Source: an uncultured Eubacteriales bacterium (GTDB lineage Bacteria; Bacillota; Clostridia; Oscillospirales; Oscillospiraceae). From it: a stretch of 5,210 nucleotides of DNA. Of this stretch, positions 4,151 to 5,210 are shown in pieces. Numbering within the stretch: the stretch's first letter is position 1; the number at the start of each line of letters is the position of its first letter. The notes under the pieces are model-generated. The model was not told the DNA's origin and searched no databases. It saw only the letters and a program-made list of their open reading frames with translations. Both the position numbers and the translations under genes were made by a program. The stretch spans positions 1-5,210 of the forward strand of contig CABPXX010000119.1 of NCBI GenBank assembly GCA_902461475.1. Direction: 5' to 3'.

Positions 4151-4834
4151 ATGATTCGACGCATTATCCACATTGACCAGGACAAGTGCAACGGCTGCGG
4201 GGCCTGTGCTCAGGCCTGCCACGAGGGGGCCATCGCCATGGTGGACGGCAAGGCCCAGCTCATCCGGGACGACTACTGCGACGGCCTGGGGGACTGCCTG
4301 CCCACCTGCCCCACCGGGGCCGTCACCTTCGTGGAGCGAGAGGCCGCCCCCTATGATGAGGCGGCGGTGAAGGCCAACATGGCCGCCAAAGCTGCCCCCT
4401 GCGCCTGCCCTGGCAGCATGTCCCGAGCTCTCAACCCCCAGGCAGACACCGCCGCCCCTGCCCCTTGTGCCTCCCAGCTGCGCCAGTGGCCGGTGCAAAT
4501 CAAGCTGGCCCCGGTAAACGCCCCCTACTTCCAGGGCGCCCACCTGCTCGTTGCCGCCGACTGTACCGCCTACGCCTACGCCAATTTCCACCAAGACTTC
4601 ATCCGGGGCAAGGTAACCCTCATCGGCTGCCCCAAGCTGGACATGGTGGACTACACCGAAAAGCTCACTGCCATTCTCCAAAGCAACGACATCACCGCCC
4701 TCACCATTGTGCGCATGGAGGTGCCCTGCTGCGGCGGCATCCAGCACGCCGCCACCCAGGCACTGAAGGCCAGCGGCAAGTTCATCCCCTGGCAGGTGGT
4801 GACCATCTCCACCGACGGGCGGATTTTGGACTGA
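4151..4834 (+). CDS. Ferredoxin-like 4Fe-4S protein with C-terminal Cys-rich domain (hcp-associated type)
   Basis: A 227-aa cytoplasmic iron-sulfur protein. Residues 1-60 are a two-cluster ferredoxin domain. Cluster I has the complete motif CNGCGACAQAC (Cys13, 16, 19, 23). Cluster II reads CDGLGDCLPTCP (Cys43, 49, 53), with Leu46 where the second ligand would be. A variable Ala/Pro linker contains CACPG (84-88). Residues about 106-227 form a conserved domain with SQLRQWPVQIKL, ADCTAYAYANFH, GCPKLD (Cys160) and VPCCGG (Cys193, 194), whose cysteines may bind another metal centre. I recall this architecture from proteins encoded beside hcp (hybrid-cluster protein) and Crp/Fnr regulators in anaerobic Firmicutes, where an electron-transfer role in nitrosative or oxidative stress defence is suspected. 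No hcp gene is visible here. ATG at 4151 has AGGAGG 8 nt upstream. Length and domain order look intact. The reaction is not established. Confidence 0.9.
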   Translation: MIRRIIHIDQDKCNGCGACAQACHEGAIAMVDGKAQLIRDDYCDGLGDCLPTCPTGAVTFVEREAAPYDEAAVKANMAAKAAPCACPGSMSRALNPQADTAAPAPCASQLRQWPVQIKLAPVNAPYFQGAHLLVAADCTAYAYANFHQDFIRGKVTLIGCPKLDMVDYTEKLTAILQSNDITALTIVRMEVPCCGGIQHAATQALKASGKFIPWQVVTISTDGRILD

Positions 4835-4841
4835 TGGGGGC

Positions 4842-4870
4842 TTGACTTCTCCCCCCGGTTCCTGTACCAT
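4842..4870 (+). promoter_or_regulatory. Probable promoter of the larE-like gene
   Basis: TTGACT (4842-4847) and TACCAT (4865-4870) have a 17-bp spacer, starting 8 bp after the ferredoxin stop codon. The -35 matches 5 of 6 and the -10 matches 4 of 6 consensus positions. Transcription would start near 4877, giving a leader of about 100 nt before the larE-like ATG. Confidence 0.55.
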
Positions 4871-4917
4871 TCACATAGCGAGTCTTTGTGAAACCGACCC
4901 GGCTCCCCTGGGGAGCC
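4870..4917 (+). promoter_or_regulatory. Folded leader segment upstream of the larE-like gene
   Basis: Two inverted repeats precede the terminator: TTCACA (4870-4875) with TGTGAA (4887-4892), and GGCTCCCC (4901-4908) with GGGGAGCC (4910-4917), a very stable 8-bp palindrome. If transcription starts near 4877 the first arm is outside that RNA, so only the second hairpin would form; read-through RNA from the ferredoxin gene would contain both. No known riboswitch class is recognised. Confidence 0.4.
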
Positions 4918-4930
4918 ATGATTTGAGTTC

Positions 4931-4966
4931 AAAAAGGTACGCCCCAAAGGCGTACCTTTTTCTTTT
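4931..4966 (+). terminator. Intrinsic terminator / possible attenuator 11 bp before larE-like start
   Basis: A 13-bp perfect stem, AAAAAGGTACGCC (4931-4943) with GGCGTACCTTTTT (4949-4961), has loop CCAAA and continues into CTTTT. It clearly qualifies as a rho-independent terminator of the ferredoxin transcript. Because AGGAG and the ATG of the next gene follow at once (4967-4980), transcription of that gene must pass through it. Confidence 0.92.
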
Positions 4967-4977
4967 AGGAGAATCCC

Positions 4978-5210
4978 ATGACATTACAGCAATTTTTTAC
5001 CCAGTACCCCAAGGCCGCCCTGGCCTTCTCCGGAGGCTCCGACTCCGCCTACCTTCTCTGGGCGGGGCGCACCTGGGGCCAGGACGTGCAGCCCTACTAC
5101 GTCTCCACCCCCTTCCAGCCCGCCTGGGAGCGTGAGGACGCCCAGCGTCTGGCCCGTGAGCTGGGGGTGCCCCTGACGGTGGTGGAGCTGGACGTGCTGG
5201 CCTGCCCCGA
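4978..5210 (+). CDS. larE: LarE-like PP-loop ATP-dependent sulfur transferase (partial, 3' end outside window)
   Basis: 77 codons of the N-terminus of a PP-loop (adenine nucleotide alpha-hydrolase) enzyme. The P-loop-like motif FSGGSDS at residues 17-23 binds the ATP phosphates; LarE proteins usually have SGGVDS, so Ser21 is a mild variant. The following AYLLWAGRTWG and the ELGVPLTVVELDVL strand-helix pattern match the Rossmann-like fold. LarE adenylates its nicotinate-derived substrate and donates sulfur to make the nickel-pincer nucleotide cofactor of lactate racemase and related LarA enzymes. Full LarE is about 270 aa, so the catalytic Cys or cluster cysteines cannot be checked here. ATG at 4978 has AGGAG 6 nt upstream. 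Other PP-loop enzymes (NAD synthase, ThiI/TtcA-like) are less likely because of the LarE-like spacing just before the motif. larB/larC partners are not visible. Confidence 0.78.
   Translation, partial: MTLQQFFTQYPKAALAFSGGSDSAYLLWAGRTWGQDVQPYYVSTPFQPAWEREDAQRLARELGVPLTVVELDVLACP

Noticed and set aside
4127..4870. A 247-codon open frame on the - strand
   Set aside because: Gly/Val-rich antisense shadow of the ferredoxin-like gene, whose cysteine motifs clearly identify the true frame.
4877..4966. Known riboswitch or T-box in the larE leader
   Set aside because: No T-box motif and no core of the NiCo, fluoride, ZTP, THF or SAM classes was recognised; only hairpins and the terminator can be supported.
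1..5210. CRISPR array, tRNA, rRNA or insertion sequence
   Set aside because: No regularly spaced repeats of CRISPR type, no cloverleaf sequence with conserved T-arm, no rRNA segments and no transposase were seen.

Overview
The window looks like chromosomal DNA from a GC-rich, anaerobic, low-motility-of-evidence Firmicute of the Clostridia, most likely an Oscillospiraceae-type gut bacterium (Flavonifractor, Intestinimonas or Lawsonibacter-like). This is inferred from strong AGGAGG-type ribosome binding sites, heavy C/G third positions, sigma-A type promoters, a Clostridia-type small phage gene set, and an anaerobe-type ferredoxin fusion protein. The genus is a guess.

Left part (1-2040): a compact phage-like module. 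Four genes read leftward in a tight operon: two hypotheticals, a small HTH-like protein, and a gp3-like terminase small subunit that runs off the left edge. Divergent from them is a 126-aa XRE repressor ending in a strong terminator. The 164-bp divergent control region contains two well-formed promoters, each overlapped by a 17-bp near-perfect palindrome, as in a phage lysogeny switch. No integrase, replication or structural gene is visible.

Middle part (2041-2638): about 600 bp with very little coding. It holds a cluster of nested inverted repeats (2041-2173), a GC-rich hairpin (2210-2233), and a 35-codon leftward ORF with a good ribosome binding site. That ORF has a consensus-like promoter whose spacer contains a 13/14 match to the Firmicute LexA (SOS) box. 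Three GTCGAA elements at exact 10-bp spacing and the terminator of the next gene close the stretch. The phage/host boundary probably lies here, but no attachment site can be proved.

Right part (2639-5210): ordinary chromosomal genes. A leftward MATE-family efflux transporter is divergent from a rightward ferredoxin-like 4Fe-4S protein of the kind often found beside hcp (hybrid-cluster protein) genes. The 5' part of a larE-like PP-loop sulfur transferase follows. The MATE/ferredoxin intergenic region has a promoter for each gene and a Crp/Fnr-geometry inverted repeat. Between ferredoxin and larE lies a promoter followed by a folded leader and an intrinsic terminator only 11 bp before the larE start codon, which suggests attenuation.

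The most interesting candidates are the LexA-box-controlled microprotein, the foldback element, the switch that leads almost directly into a packaging gene, and the larE leader terminator. None of these could be tested by database search here.
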